DNA of 28,207 bases, from positions 378,933 to 407,139 of the forward strand of contig BFEA01000771.1 of the NCBI GenBank assembly GCA_003427395.1. Direction: 5' to 3'. Shown one piece after another: positions 8,341 through 17,251 of the stretch; within the stretch, counting starts at the first letter, position 1, and each line of letters begins with the position of its first letter. Origin of the DNA: Chara braunii (taxonomy: Eukaryota; Streptophyta; Charophyceae; Charales; Characeae). The notes beneath the pieces were generated by a model, which had not been told where the DNA came from, ran no database searches, and saw only the letters and a list, made by a program, of their open reading frames with translations. Both the position numbers and the translations under genes were made by a program.

Positions 8341-8880
8341 AAGCGGAAGCGGACGAACCTTGCGGTACGGGAACTTTGGACGCCAGGCTCATGTAATAGT
8401 GGCACCCCTGACTAATCTAGATCAGATTCTAGGATAGATCTCACGGGAAGGGTGATGGGGGAAGAAGAATGGGGGATGGGGTAGATAGTTGAGGGAATAA
8501 CAATGGTGCATGGGTAAGTCGACGGGGGACAGGGAGGCGACATCTATCTGACTTATTATGCTCTATCTATGATTCTATGGGGGAGGGCGATGAGGAAAAA
8601 ACGATGTGGAATGGGGTAGGGGGTTGGGGGAAGAACAATGAGGGATTGGGTAGACCGATGTGCGATGGGGGAGTGGGGAGGGCGAGGGTTTTGAGTGGTG
8701 AGGTTGACAGACGAAAGGGAGGGGAGGAGGTCGATGGGAGAGGCGGGGGGGAAGATGGGCGAGGGGGGAGGTGGATGGGCAAAAGGGGAGGCTGATTCGT
8801 GAGGGGAGGATGTAAATGGGCAGGGAAGGGGGGGAGGGGGGAGTTTCCGAAAAATGAATCAACTAATTCATTCTGAAAAA
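8341..8880. repeat. Purine-rich, G-run-rich stretch
   Basis: From about 8440 the plus strand is almost all purine, with repeated GATGGGG/GGGGAAGAA motifs. A stretch fitting the four-G-run quadruplex pattern lies at 8818-8841, with loops CA, AA and A. The long Ser/Pro frames on the opposite strand result from this composition and are not credited as genes. Confidence 0.6.
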
Positions 8881-8979
8881 GAGGAGGGGGAGGAGGAGGA
8901 GGAGGAGGAGGAGGAGGAGAAGAAGAAGAAGAAGAAGAAGAAGAAGAAGAAGAAGAAGAAGAAGAAGAAGAAGAAGAAC
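8881..8979. repeat. (GAG)n then (GAA)n microsatellite
   Basis: GAG triplets run to about 8919, then GAA/AAG triplets to about 8979. The neighbouring 79-codon plus-strand Glu/Lys frame and the minus-strand polySer/polyPro frame are translations of this tract. Confidence 0.97.
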
Positions 8980-9916
8980 AAGACATCCCGTTCGTGCGAT
9001 GTCCACCTGTCTCCGAACGATGGAGCATGCGTAGTGGGGGGCGTGGCCGATGGCTCACTTGGGGTGCACGTGATGACACAGCTTCCACGTTAGCGCAGCT
9101 CGCTGGCACAAGTCGACAGCGCAGGTTGATGGCTTTTGGGGACATTTGATGGCGGGAAGGTCGATCTGCTGATGAACGGCGAAAGGAGGGATACCGCGGT
9201 GCTACACACTTCAAATTGCAGGATTTCAAAAGAACTCCTGCCCATCCTCCTGCAGCCTTGCAGAGGCTGCTGCCAGTTCGAGAGAGGAAAAAACGGCGCT
9301 GATCCCCGCGTTTCACGGTGGATCTTGGCCGCCAATCTCTCAAGATCTGTCAAGATCGTCGGACAAGATCCGCCGCCTGTTCTTGGGTGAAACACAGGGC
9401 CCACCCGCCCAAATTTTTTTTTCTCTAGCTGGTAGCAGGCTAGCAGCCTCCGCGAAGCTGCAGGAGGCCACCAGGCCCCTTCCCTGGCGGTTTCCAACCC
9501 CCAGCCAACATGTGCTGGGGCCAACCGGGAGCCCACCAGGCTGGCCCACCAGCCGGTCCATCGGGGAGGCTCCCAGTCGGGGGAGGGGACCCCGTGCCAT
9601 CCGGGGACAAGCACTGCTTTTAAGTGAAACAGGATACTTTTTGTTTCAGAATAACAAGTATTCAAGTATTGTTCGCAGGATCTTTGAAAAATGGGGGCAT
9701 GCTTGGTACCTGCCACCTAGAGATAGACCACTGGATCCCCTGATCGGCGTACAGCAGAGTCTGCTGATGTTCGTGGGGGAGGGGACCTGAGGGGAGGCAC
9801 AGGGATTGGTCCTGTTGGCTTGGTCCCTGACGGTACTGGCTGTCCTCTGGCCGGTATCGTCCACCTGCAGGTCAGGAGCAGCCCCCGCATGTTCTCTCGT
9901 TACACGGTTGTGGCCG
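8980..9916 (-). other. GC-rich stretch with a long but unrecognised open frame
   Basis: The minus strand is open for 208 codons (9090-9716), and a 135-codon plus-strand frame overlaps it. Neither shows a known domain or motif. High GC content alone lengthens chance frames in all readings. The best guess is non-coding or an unidentified repeat. The minus-strand product would contain PPRWTGWW, LERLAAKIHRE and FPLSNWQQPLQG. Confidence 0.3.
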
Positions 9917-10369
9917 CTACGGGGTTCCCCATATGACTATAATTAGGAGTAGTGGTAGGTAGGTAGTGTGAGGTGAAATTGAGAGAAGAATGTAGCTTAC
10001 TTGAAAAAAAAAGAGAAAAAAAAAAGGTCTTTGGAATTCTGGCACCTCAATTTTTTGGGGAAAAGGCTGGTGATTTGTTGATGGGTTGGTAATCTCTTGG
10101 TGGGACAATTGACCCCATAGCCAGCACAAGCTGAAGCTGAGTAATGGCCCAATAGTTTCGCTGCGTACAATTTTGAGTTCCCAGGCCACATTCTTGAGTT
10201 TTGTAATGAATCTGCTTTCCCGCACCTCCGATGGCGGCCCCTGAAACCAAACAAAACTCACAAAAGAGACAGAGAGGGCACCGGCTTGTACCCTTGCCAG
10301 GACACCATAATTGGCAAGAACATCCAAATTTTCACATTTGCTGAGTGGTGGAACAGGGCTCTTGCTCAA
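9917..10369 (-). other. Unrecognised 150-codon open frame, possible exon-bearing remnant
   Basis: The minus strand is open for 150 codons starting MSKSPVPPLSKCENLDVLAN. I do not recognise it. Its second half (PFFFLFFFQ, then LPLLLIIVIW) comes from an A-rich tract at 10003-10026 and looks non-coding. A TTTGTTTGGTTTCAG/GG junction near 10243 on the minus strand resembles an intron acceptor, so a short downstream exon is conceivable. There is no supporting motif. Confidence 0.2.
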
Positions 10370-10806
10370 GTTCGTTTATATATACATATATATATCGTCA
10401 CAAACAGAACTGCCCGGTAAACCGTAGGCAGAGAGAGAGAAGAGGACAACAAACGAGGGGCTGTGACAAACTGTTTCTTCGGAGTTTCACCGACTCATAT
10501 ATATTACCGGATGTCCATCGAGTTTCCTAATCCCGGAAAGGTTCAGATAGGGCGTACAATTCAGACAAAAAGGGGGGAAAAAAGAAGACGGCTAGGGCCT
10601 ATAAACTGGGATGCAGTTGCCAATGGAAGAGAGAGGGGAAGGGAAGGAGGGCTATGATTCCACACTTTGTGGGTTCGCCGGTTGCCGGTTTATATCATTT
10701 GAAGAGCGGATAAGTTCTGCAGGTGGATATTACTATCATATTAGATTCATCTTTGCTCATACCATGGGCCTCACTGCACGGTAAGAGTATTGGTCAGTGG
10801 TGGTGG
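10370..10806. other. Non-coding; short (TA)n tract
   Basis: A TATATA run lies at 10376-10395 and an AGAGAGAG run at about 10429-10440. No gene or known element is recognised. Confidence 0.5.
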
Positions 10807-10837
10807 CAGGTGCTGCTCCTCACCAATAGATTGGAGC
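10807..10837 (+). mobile_element. Short LINE/SINE tail remnant
   Basis: CAGGTGCTGCTCCTCACCAA followed by TAGATTGGAGC matches the middle of the conserved tail, with hairpin 2 intact (GCTCC/GGAGC). The hairpin 1 region upstream is unrecognisable. Confidence 0.6.
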
Positions 10838-11244
10838 AAAGTGAGTTTGAAAAAGGGAAAAAAGAAGGGGCCTTGCTGCAGAGCACGCGCCAAATGCAAA
10901 TCCGCTAATCTTTTTTTAACTCCAAAGATCGGCGAGATCCGCATAATCCCGGTTTCTGGTGAGAGTTCACCAGGGTTTGAGAGCTACCCCCACCTGCAAC
11001 AGCCAACTTGCGGTGGTACCCTGATGTACAGGAACCATCCACAACCTTCAGCATTTAGTCAGTTGTCAGACCCCAGAGAGGGATGTGACAGCGGGACAGA
11101 GGTAAATTCCACAGAAAGCTTTGGGGTGCTTGGCAGCTGTACGGAGTACGTTGATGCGGTGGTGTAAGTTGTTGGTGAGGTCTGGGCATCCAATGGATGA
11201 GGCATGATGAATTGCCACCAAGAAAAAAACAAAGATGGTTTTTC

Positions 11245-11276
<32 letters not shown>

Positions 11277-11728
11277 TGTTGGAGAACGGCGAGTGGTTGA
11301 GGGAGGTGGGGAAGGTGCAATGCCGTATGAGCAGAGGTCCTTTGAAATTTCTCATTTTTCTTCGGGAAAAAGCAAAAAACTTCAATTATAAGTTATAACC
11401 CCAGTAGACTCTCTGCAAGCTGAGTGTGTGTGTTTTTGAGTTTTTTTTCCAAAGCTGAGTTTACCAGAGAGGAAAACAATGCCATGGTATAAGCTGTGGT
11501 TCTGGGCTGCTGCAACTCAAGCTGAGGGTGTACTCACAGTACCTCTTTCCTGCATGCATCTAACAGCAATTATGGCCTGTCCTGATGAATCTGACAGCAC
11601 TTATGCCCAGAGATCATTCAGAAAAGTCCTATGTGAGTCTGCCCTGAGGTTATTATTGCTGCACTAGAACCATCATACAGTACAGATTCACTTTAAAAAC
11701 GTTCTCTTTTTTTTCTTAAACAACGGTG
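10838..11728. other. No gene recognised; one poly-A tract
   Basis: A 29-base poly-A lies at 11245-11273, probably the tail of an old retroposed copy whose body I cannot identify. Open frames at 10790-11167 (plus) and 11479-11667 (plus) have no recognisable features. Confidence 0.45.
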
Positions 11729-12008
11729 AACGCGGCAGGTTTTGAGTTCGTAAAGGCAAAAAAACACGTGGCAGCAAAGAAATCACGCGCCAACTTCGAA
11801 ATGACAGTTTCGGCAGAACCGTATTCGTAGGGCCTTTTTTTTTCTCCCCCTCTCTTTCCCCATCTGACACCACGGCCCACCCCTGTAAAATATGACACGC
11901 GGCCTGACACCACTGGCGCGGTACTTTCATTGCCCTTTTCGAACTCGCCCCTGATTTCTTTGCCGACGCATGTTTCTTTTACCCCCCATGAAACTCTGAT
12001 GCAGCGTT
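11729..12008. mobile_element. Imperfect foldback element 1
   Basis: The left arm beginning AACGCGGCAGG at 11729 and running through GCAAAGAAATCA (11774-11785) is matched in inverted orientation by TGATTTCTTTGC at 11952-11963, ending GCAGCGTT at 12001-12008. The arms are about 80 bp and roughly 70% similar by eye. The centre contains a direct repeat of TGACACCAC. It is too diverged for me to define a terminus or target duplication. Confidence 0.45.
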
Positions 12009-12066
12009 AACGTACTTCCGTCTTTCTTTTGTTTCTTTCTTGGGGAAACTACGCAGGACGCGGCAG

Positions 12067-12243
12067 GAGTCACAAAAATGAGTTATAATTGCACTATGGG
12101 CCCAAGATACAGTCTGCAATTGCAGTTCGCGCAATGTACACAACCCAGCTTTCTGGCCAGGTAGGGTTCGCGAAGCGCAATTGCAAACTGCCAAACTGTA
12201 TCTTGGCCCATAGTAGTGCAATTATAACTCGTTTTTGTGACTC
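12067..12243. mobile_element. Foldback MITE-like element 2 (about 60-bp arms)
   Basis: The left arm starts GAGTCACAAAAATGAGTTAT and continues through AATTGCACTATGGGCCCAAG. The right arm is its near-exact inverse, ending GTTTTTGTGACTC at 12243, with pairing extending through GATACAGT and GCAATTGC. The whole 177-bp unit would fold into one long hairpin. It has no coding capacity, so it would depend on an autonomous partner if it is a DNA transposon. No clear target duplication was seen. Confidence 0.75.
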
Positions 12244-12326
12244 TACTGAAGTTGCCCCTTCTTTCTTTTGTTCTCACTGCAAAAAGGTTCTAGTGTGACT
12301 ACAGCCTGCGTATAGCGTGCAGGCTC

Positions 12327-12533
12327 TTAAACCACCGGTACCTGGCCCAGCTATCGGCCGCGGCGCTTCCCGTATACGCGCCGCGCCATTTGGGCTTCGG
12401 CCTGCCGGACCGCATTGGCTGGAGGCCGCATGCAAAACGAAAAAGAAAATTGCGACGGCGGTTCGGCAGGACTTGGCGCGCAGCGTGCCGGGAGGCTCGG
12501 ATTCAATAGCTGAGCGAGGTACTGGTGGTTTAA
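12327..12533. mobile_element. TTAA-terminated TIR element (copy 2, complete)
   Basis: The left end TTAAACCACCGGTACCTGG is the inverse of the right end ...GGTACTGGTGGTTTAA. By eye 25 of the first 29 positions agree. The element is 207 bp, GC-rich and non-coding. TTAA lies at both extremes (12327-12330 and 12530-12533) and could be a TTAA target duplication, as in piggyBac-type elements, or simply part of the inverted repeat. Two relatives lie at 300-386 and 20415-20753. Confidence 0.75.
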
Positions 12534-12753
12534 CTTCACCCTTTCACATCTAAATTGGCCATCATAGGCCTATAGGTCTATTCACACCTGGGCATTCCTG
12601 GCTGTATCTGACGGTTGCTATAACCAGCTTCCTGTGACAAAGTTGAAGTGTTGGTATGCGCTGATGTAGATGGGCTTGGATGGACCTCACCTGCCAGCCT
12701 AGGCTGCATTCCATCCAGGCTGGAGAAACCGAGTTCCATACCTGGCTCTCTTT
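12534..12753. other. Non-coding spacer
   Basis: No gene is recognised. It contains a small hairpin, CCAGCCT/AGGCTGG (about 12695-12721), unrelated in position to the LINE tail. Confidence 0.4.
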
Positions 12754-12900
12754 TGGCTGAATGATGCACACGTGTAACGAACTGTCATAAGCAAATCCAG
12801 AGCTCAAATCCTGATTGGTGCATTTATATTTGGAACCGCCCCATCGCTGGGCCCGGTTTCCAGCAGGTGCTGCTCCCCACCAATGGACTGGAGTGCATGC
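12754..12900 (+). mobile_element. SINE: tRNA-like head joined to LINE-type tail
   Basis: An A box, TGGCTGAATGAT, lies at 12754-12765 and a B box, GAGCTCAAATC, at 12800-12810. The 46-bp spacing is right for a polymerase III promoter. After about 30 bp the conserved LINE tail block follows: CGCTGGGCCCGGTTTCCAGC (hairpin 1), then GGTGCTGCTCCCCACCAATG. The B-box surroundings are nearly the same as at 2018-2038. No long poly-A follows, so the 3' end is worn. The copy contains no protein-coding sequence; such elements are moved by a LINE reverse transcriptase. Confidence 0.75.
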
Positions 12901-12998
12901 GGGGGTGTTTAAGGTGGGGATGCTCTTACCACCCTACCTAGTAACCCGAGCAGGTGAAGGAAAAATGAACATCCAGGTTCCCCATCAACTGTCCTCCA

Positions 12999-13031
12999 GG
13001 CCCACCTCTGGCCCACCTCTGGCCCACCTCT
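12999..13031. repeat. Three perfect copies of an 11-bp unit
   Basis: GGCCCACCTCT is repeated three times without change at 12999, 13010 and 13021. Confidence 0.95.
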
Positions 13032-13208
13032 GACAGGAAGCGGTCCCTATAATCTGACAGGTGGTTCCTGTTACATTGAGCCCTCCAGTACAAATATAAA
13101 CCCGTGTGCCCACCCTGCCGTGCCCAAACACCAATTCACTGCTTTGCTTTTGAAAAGAAGAGAGGCAATGCCATTGGTATGACACCTTCCCCCCCTCCTC
13201 CCCCCCAG

Positions 13209-13283
<75 letters not shown>

Positions 13284-13312
13284 CCCCCCCGGCTCTGTGT
13301 GTGTGTGTGTGA
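13209..13312. repeat. (GT)n microsatellite
   Basis: GT repeats with a single GC interruption run from 13209 to about 13281, followed by TTCCCCCCCCGGCTCT and a second GT block. Open frames across it on both strands (Cys/Val or His/Thr repeats) are artefacts. Confidence 0.97.
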
Positions 13313-14173
13313 GGTTTTTTTTTTTGTGTATGTAACACAGCTATCCCACCAAATGTGGGAAACAGGACCAAAATCGAGATAGCCCGTCAGATGAAAGTTA
13401 GATAGCAATCAAGCTATGGAGGATGTATGTTGCAAAGGTGGGCATCTGGTTAAGGAGAGGGTCAGGGATAAGTGGGAGCAAGGGTTAGACAGTTAGCGTT
13501 AGCATGTTAGCAGTTAGGAAAGGGCAAAGCCCAGCCGTAGGGGGGGTGCACGCCCTTAAGCGCGCTTTTCGCCGCCTAGCACCCATAGCAGCTCATCAGA
13601 GGGATTAGTTATGTTAGGGCTCCAGTTAGTATCGGGGTTGGGGAGATGAGGGTTGACATGGGTTTGTAGGTGGAAGAGGGGATTAGCTTTCCATACCTGA
13701 GGGGTCATGGTTGGTGTCACTGGAAGATCAGTCGCCGCCATAGCTCGCGCCGGGGCTCAAAAGCGTGATGTTACGTGGCCTGCAGAGCAAGCTCAACGCG
13801 ACAGGCACTACGGAGTGCCCCAACCGCCTCAGGAGGAGAATCCGCAGGCAAGGTTGGTTGCCTGTGTAAGGAGGGCAAGTGAGGAGAGAAGCAACAGGAG
13901 CACTTGGAAGTTGGTTTCCAAGCGTTCTTCGTGTGTGCGGGGTATAGTGCAAGGTAACCTGATAGCAAGCGTTACTGGAAGCAGTATCTGCGTGCTGCAG
14001 TGAGCATGCCATGGGTGTATATAATGTGTTTTTATGTAGCAGACATAAAGTATTGGTGCCGCTATTGTGGAATAGGGTGGGATTGCTCGAGACAGCTCCA
14101 TTCAGGGGGGGTGGCGTAGGTTATTTTAGTTTGGGGGGTATGTAGGAGTAAATTAGCTCGGGGGAGGTTGTCG
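13313..14173. other. No gene recognised
   Basis: It contains small GTTAG-type repeats (about 13483-13519). A 98-codon plus-strand frame (13707-14003) with VTWPAEQAQRDRHYGVPQPP could be a fragment of something coding but has no recognisable domain. No tail block or TIR terminus was seen. Confidence 0.4.
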
Positions 14174-14180
14174 GGTATGG

Positions 14181-15262
14181 AGGCACCATTCGTATGGAAG
14201 AGCAGAACAACGGCCAATAGAGTGAGAGTCCTGGAAGAAAAGGGACAAAAGGTGGTCTTACAGCCAGACAAACCTATCCAGGACTTGGCCTTGGACCCGA
14301 CAGAATTGGTATGGCAGCCCCCCCGACGAAGGGGCGCCGCCGGAGAGAGCCACATTGGCCTGCACCTCTTAACGGTCAAATCCGCCTATAAAATGCTTCG
14401 ACCCAAACGCCAATTGAGGGATACAATTAATGATAGATGGGCCAAGCATTTGAATCTCGACCGCTCTCTCCTGACACCGATTCAATGGTTCAAGGAACAA
14501 AAGCATAAGCCAATGAAAATTACCTCGCTACAATGGCAGATAGCCCACCGCTGCCTGCCAACAAACGATTGGTTGATTGACTGGACAAACCTTGAACAAA
14601 GAGGCCTGTTGCTCCCATGGTGCGATGCCAGAGCCTCTTCCCCTTCCACAAGAAAGCAGAAACCATTGAACACATCTTTATGCAGTGTCCGATCGCCCAG
14701 TTCATATGGAGATGGTGGGACCGTATCTGGCGGAAGATGGAACCAGACATTCCCTGGCCCTGGTCATGGCAAGCCATTCTAGCCGGACACTGGCCCCAGA
14801 TAGAGACTGCCACGCCCTTCACCGAACATGTATGGAACAGGAAGAAGGGCCGTGATGTGGGCACTTTGGTGGCAAAGATGCACTCTAACCATGGAAAACG
14901 TACGGGTGGAAGGCGCGGAGATTACAGAACAAATCCAGCAGCAACTTCCCCTAGACCTCACACGCAGATGGTTAGATGCAAAAGAACAACTGGATCTTTT
15001 TAAACAAACAAGAGATGTCAGGAGAAGGATAACGGAATTTTGCTAGGACTGGCTGGGAGGGGAAAGGGAAGGGCGGATTGCAAAAGTAGTATGGGGCGGG
15101 GATCAAGAGGATGGGTTAAAAAACTTAGAAGAAATAAGGGACTACAGGCTGGTTTTCAAGGATTGGACTAACATTGAGGCCTCGTTCCCATTACGCCCCC
15201 CCACGGAGTTCCCGGACCCCTTCCCCCCCCATGCCCTGTCACTGGTAGAGATCCTGGCCTGA
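14181..15262 (+). pseudogene. LINE-B ORF2 C-terminal region (zf-RVT and tail domain)
   Basis: It reads from RTTANRVRVLEEKG through LTVKSAYKMLRPK, MKITSLQWQIAHRCLPTNDW and the zinc knuckle to AETIEHIFMQC, WRWWDRIW, then RRAVMWALWWQR, DWLGGE, FPLRPPTEFPDPFPP and a stop at 15260-15262. A frameshift falls between the two cysteines of the knuckle (about 14624-14628). A second lies near 14826, before RRAVMW. A TAG stands just before DWLGGE (about 15044). The reverse transcriptase and endonuclease are missing, so the copy is dead on arrival. It is the closest in composition to LINE-A and LINE-C. Confidence 0.88.
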
Positions 15263-15412
15263 GCGACAAATGATATCCTGTCCTTTCCCCACCCACCTGA
15301 AACCCACCTGACACCTGCCTCCCCCATGTTTCCTGACTCATTCATCCCTGGCGACGCGAGGAACCCCTCCCTGGAGCCCCCTGGGGAGGATCCCGCTCGC
15401 TCATCAGATGCA

Positions 15413-15466
15413 GACAGCGGGGACAGTCAGCAAGTTGGCGACAGCGGGGACAGGCAGCAAGTCGGC
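15413..15466 (+). repeat. 27-bp tandem duplication in LINE-B 3' UTR
   Basis: Two adjacent 27-bp units (15413-15439 and 15440-15466) differ at two positions. They lie in an 81-codon open frame (15326-15571) as DSGDSQQVG and DSGDRQQVG. The frame lies downstream of the ORF2 stop and has no counterpart that I can see in the other LINE copies, so it is probably non-coding. Confidence 0.8.
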
Positions 15467-15843
15467 GACGACAACCGGCAAACCCAACCAAGAGTGTTGG
15501 GGGTTTCGACCATGAGCAGGTTACTACCAGTACGGATGACAAGTGCAAATGATAGTCGCAGATTCAAGTAAGCAGGGATAGTCCCTACTAGTAGGTCAGA
15601 CAGGCAAATGGTTCGTCAATAGGAGAAAGCAGCAGCTGGCTCACAGTATCAGTCCCGAATTTCCCATCTGGCGCCCTTCCTTGGAGGGTGAAGAGATACA
15701 AAGGGAACAACAGCAAGCACTTATGGCCCTGCTCGGTCAATCCCCTGCTTTTACAGGGCTATCAATGCTGGCAACTCCCACAGTCACACACGGTCATTGG
15801 CTCCAACAATTTTCCAGCATTTTTCAATCTATTCCTCTCATGT

Positions 15844-15950
15844 AAGGGGACGCTGGACCCGGTTTCCAGCAGGTGACGCTCCCCACCAATAGACGGAGCC
15901 TCCCCCTCCGGTGCTAGTGCTGTCTGCTCTTATCAGCAACACTAGCACAG
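15844..15950 (+). promoter_or_regulatory. LINE-B 3' tail with three hairpins
   Basis: Hairpin 1 is GCTGGA-CCCGGTT-TCCAGC, a perfect 6-bp stem. Hairpin 2 is GCTCC-N12-GGAGC. Hairpin 3 is GTGCTAGTG...CACTAGCAC, a perfect 9-bp stem. In stringent-type LINEs the reverse transcriptase recognises such a 3' structure in the RNA; I infer the same role here from conservation across copies. Confidence 0.65.
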
Positions 15951-15953
15951 GAA

Positions 15954-16073
15954 NNNNNNNNNNNNNNNNNNNNNNNNNNNNNNNNNNNNNNNNNNNNNNN
16001 NNNNNNNNNNNNNNNNNNNNNNNNNNNNNNNNNNNNNNNNNNNNNNNNNNNNNNNNNNNNNNNNNNNNNNNNN
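15954..16073. other. Assembly gap (120 N)
   Basis: An unbroken run of N lies inside the LINE-B tail, bordered on the right by 34 C residues and an A-rich tract (16108-16133). The poly-C is not seen in the other tails and may be a sequencing or assembly artefact. Confidence 0.99.
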
Positions 16074-16117
<44 letters not shown>

Positions 16118-16140
16118 AAAGAAAAAAAAAAAAGGTATGG

Positions 16141-16734
16141 CAACGGACTAGCGTATGTGGGGTAGGCGTACTGCTGGTACGTGTATCCTGGTTCTTATCG
16201 GGGGAGAGGGGGAGAATTTTTTTTTTTTTGCTGCCAGCAGTGATGAGGGGACCTGGGCGGGTTATAGCAGCAGTGGCGTTGACCTTCTGGGTTTGTGTTT
16301 GTCTTGGCGTGTATATGTTCGTCATTTCCTGGAGATGATCTGGCTATGGAGGAAGCAAGGAGTGTCGTGTTTCATCTGTTTGTGCACGCGCGCTTGTATG
16401 TTCTGTGTTTTGTCGGCTTTGCCATTTCGTCGAGGTGCTGCATGGATGTTGTTTCGTATGTACCCTGCTTGTCTTTTTTTGAAAAAACGTTGGTGGGGGG
16501 GGTTTGTATGTGAGTAAATTTTTTATTTGTTTCGCGGGGGGGTATATCCTATAACCGGTACATAAGGCATTGTTTATGGGGTATACAAATATATGGCTGG
16601 TTGTTTAGTGCTGTGAGGATTAGGGGTGTGGTTAGTTATATATTAAAAAAATGGGGTTTTGTGTTTGCAAAGACATTATAGTACGGTACGATGGCGGTGA
16701 TACTTTTTTTGATGACCATCAGACCAAGGATATT
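16141..16734. other. No gene recognised between LINE-B and LINE-C
   Basis: A 120-codon frame (16155-16517) has no recognisable domain. The sequence is G/T-rich on the plus strand and gives no retroelement match by eye. Confidence 0.45.
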
Positions 16735-16799
16735 CTTTTTTTTTTTCTTTTTTCTTTTTTTTTTTCTTTTTTCTTTTTTTTTTGACAAACACACCCTCG

Positions 16800-16905
16800 C
16801 CAGTGTTAGAGGTGCTGATAAGAGCAGACACCACTAACACCTGGGGAGAGGCTCCATCTATTGGTGGGGAGCATCACCTGCTGGGAAACGGGCCCAGCGT
16901 CCCAT
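16800..16905 (-). promoter_or_regulatory. LINE-C 3' tail hairpins
   Basis: In the sense orientation hairpin 1 is GCTGGG/CCCAGC, hairpin 2 is GCTCC/GGAGC and hairpin 3 is GTGTTAG...CTAACAC. Compared with LINE-B (GCTGGA/TCCAGC and GTGCTAG/CTAGCAC), both sides of the stem have changed together. The inferred role is reverse transcriptase recognition. Confidence 0.6.
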
Positions 16906-17251
16906 ATACAGATTGAATTTGCAGCATGTCAGAGCCAGAAACATTGTGGAAGAGTCCCGCCAGCATTGATTACCCTGGCATCCAGGGGATTGACTGAGCA
17001 GGAGGTAGGGGAGGGGGGGAACCTCTACACCTTGAAAACGGCGCCAGATACCTACTGTAACTCTCTAGTTCCTCTCTTCCCCCACCCAGTCTGAAATGTC
17101 ACTTCCCACCGCTGGAAACCGGCTCCATCATCCCATTTATACATCCTGTAGCACTTTTTTAATAAAACCTGAGCTTCCGCCAGCATTGATTACCCTGGGT
17201 TCCAGGGACCGCCTCTTCAGTCAGCCTTATCCGGTTCCTGTTCCTGTCCAA

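Larger units (their letters stand above)
14181..16133 (+). mobile_element. LINE-B, 5'-truncated L1-type retrotransposon
   Basis: A plus-strand ORF2 C-terminal region is followed by a long 3' UTR (15263-15843) and the conserved tail (15844-15950) with hairpins 1, 2 and 3. After a 120-base assembly gap come poly-C and an A-rich tract ending at 16133. The 3' UTR shares CAATGCTGGC and a GTCAATCCCCTG region with LINE-A and LINE-C. GGTATGG occurs at 14174-14180, exactly where ORF2 homology begins, and at 16134-16140, just after the poly-A. This is a plausible 7-bp target-site duplication. Confidence 0.9.

Noticed and set aside
8567-9343. 258-codon minus-strand Ser/Pro-rich frame
   Set aside because: It is the translation of the (GAG)n/(GAA)n microsatellite and of flanking purine-rich DNA.
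9090-9716. 208-codon minus-strand frame as a real gene
   Set aside because: It has no recognisable domain, overlaps another long frame on the opposite strand and lies in GC-rich DNA where chance frames are long. It is listed only as an unrecognised stretch.
12985-13408. His/Thr-rich and Cys/Val-rich frames on both strands
   Set aside because: They are translations of the (GT)n microsatellite.
13483-13519. Interstitial telomere-like GTTAG repeats
   Set aside because: Only a few irregular units, without the TTTAGGG or TTAGGG repeat structure.
16155-16517. 120-codon plus-strand frame, Cys-rich
   Set aside because: No pattern of paired cysteines or domain; the composition follows the G/T-rich local sequence.
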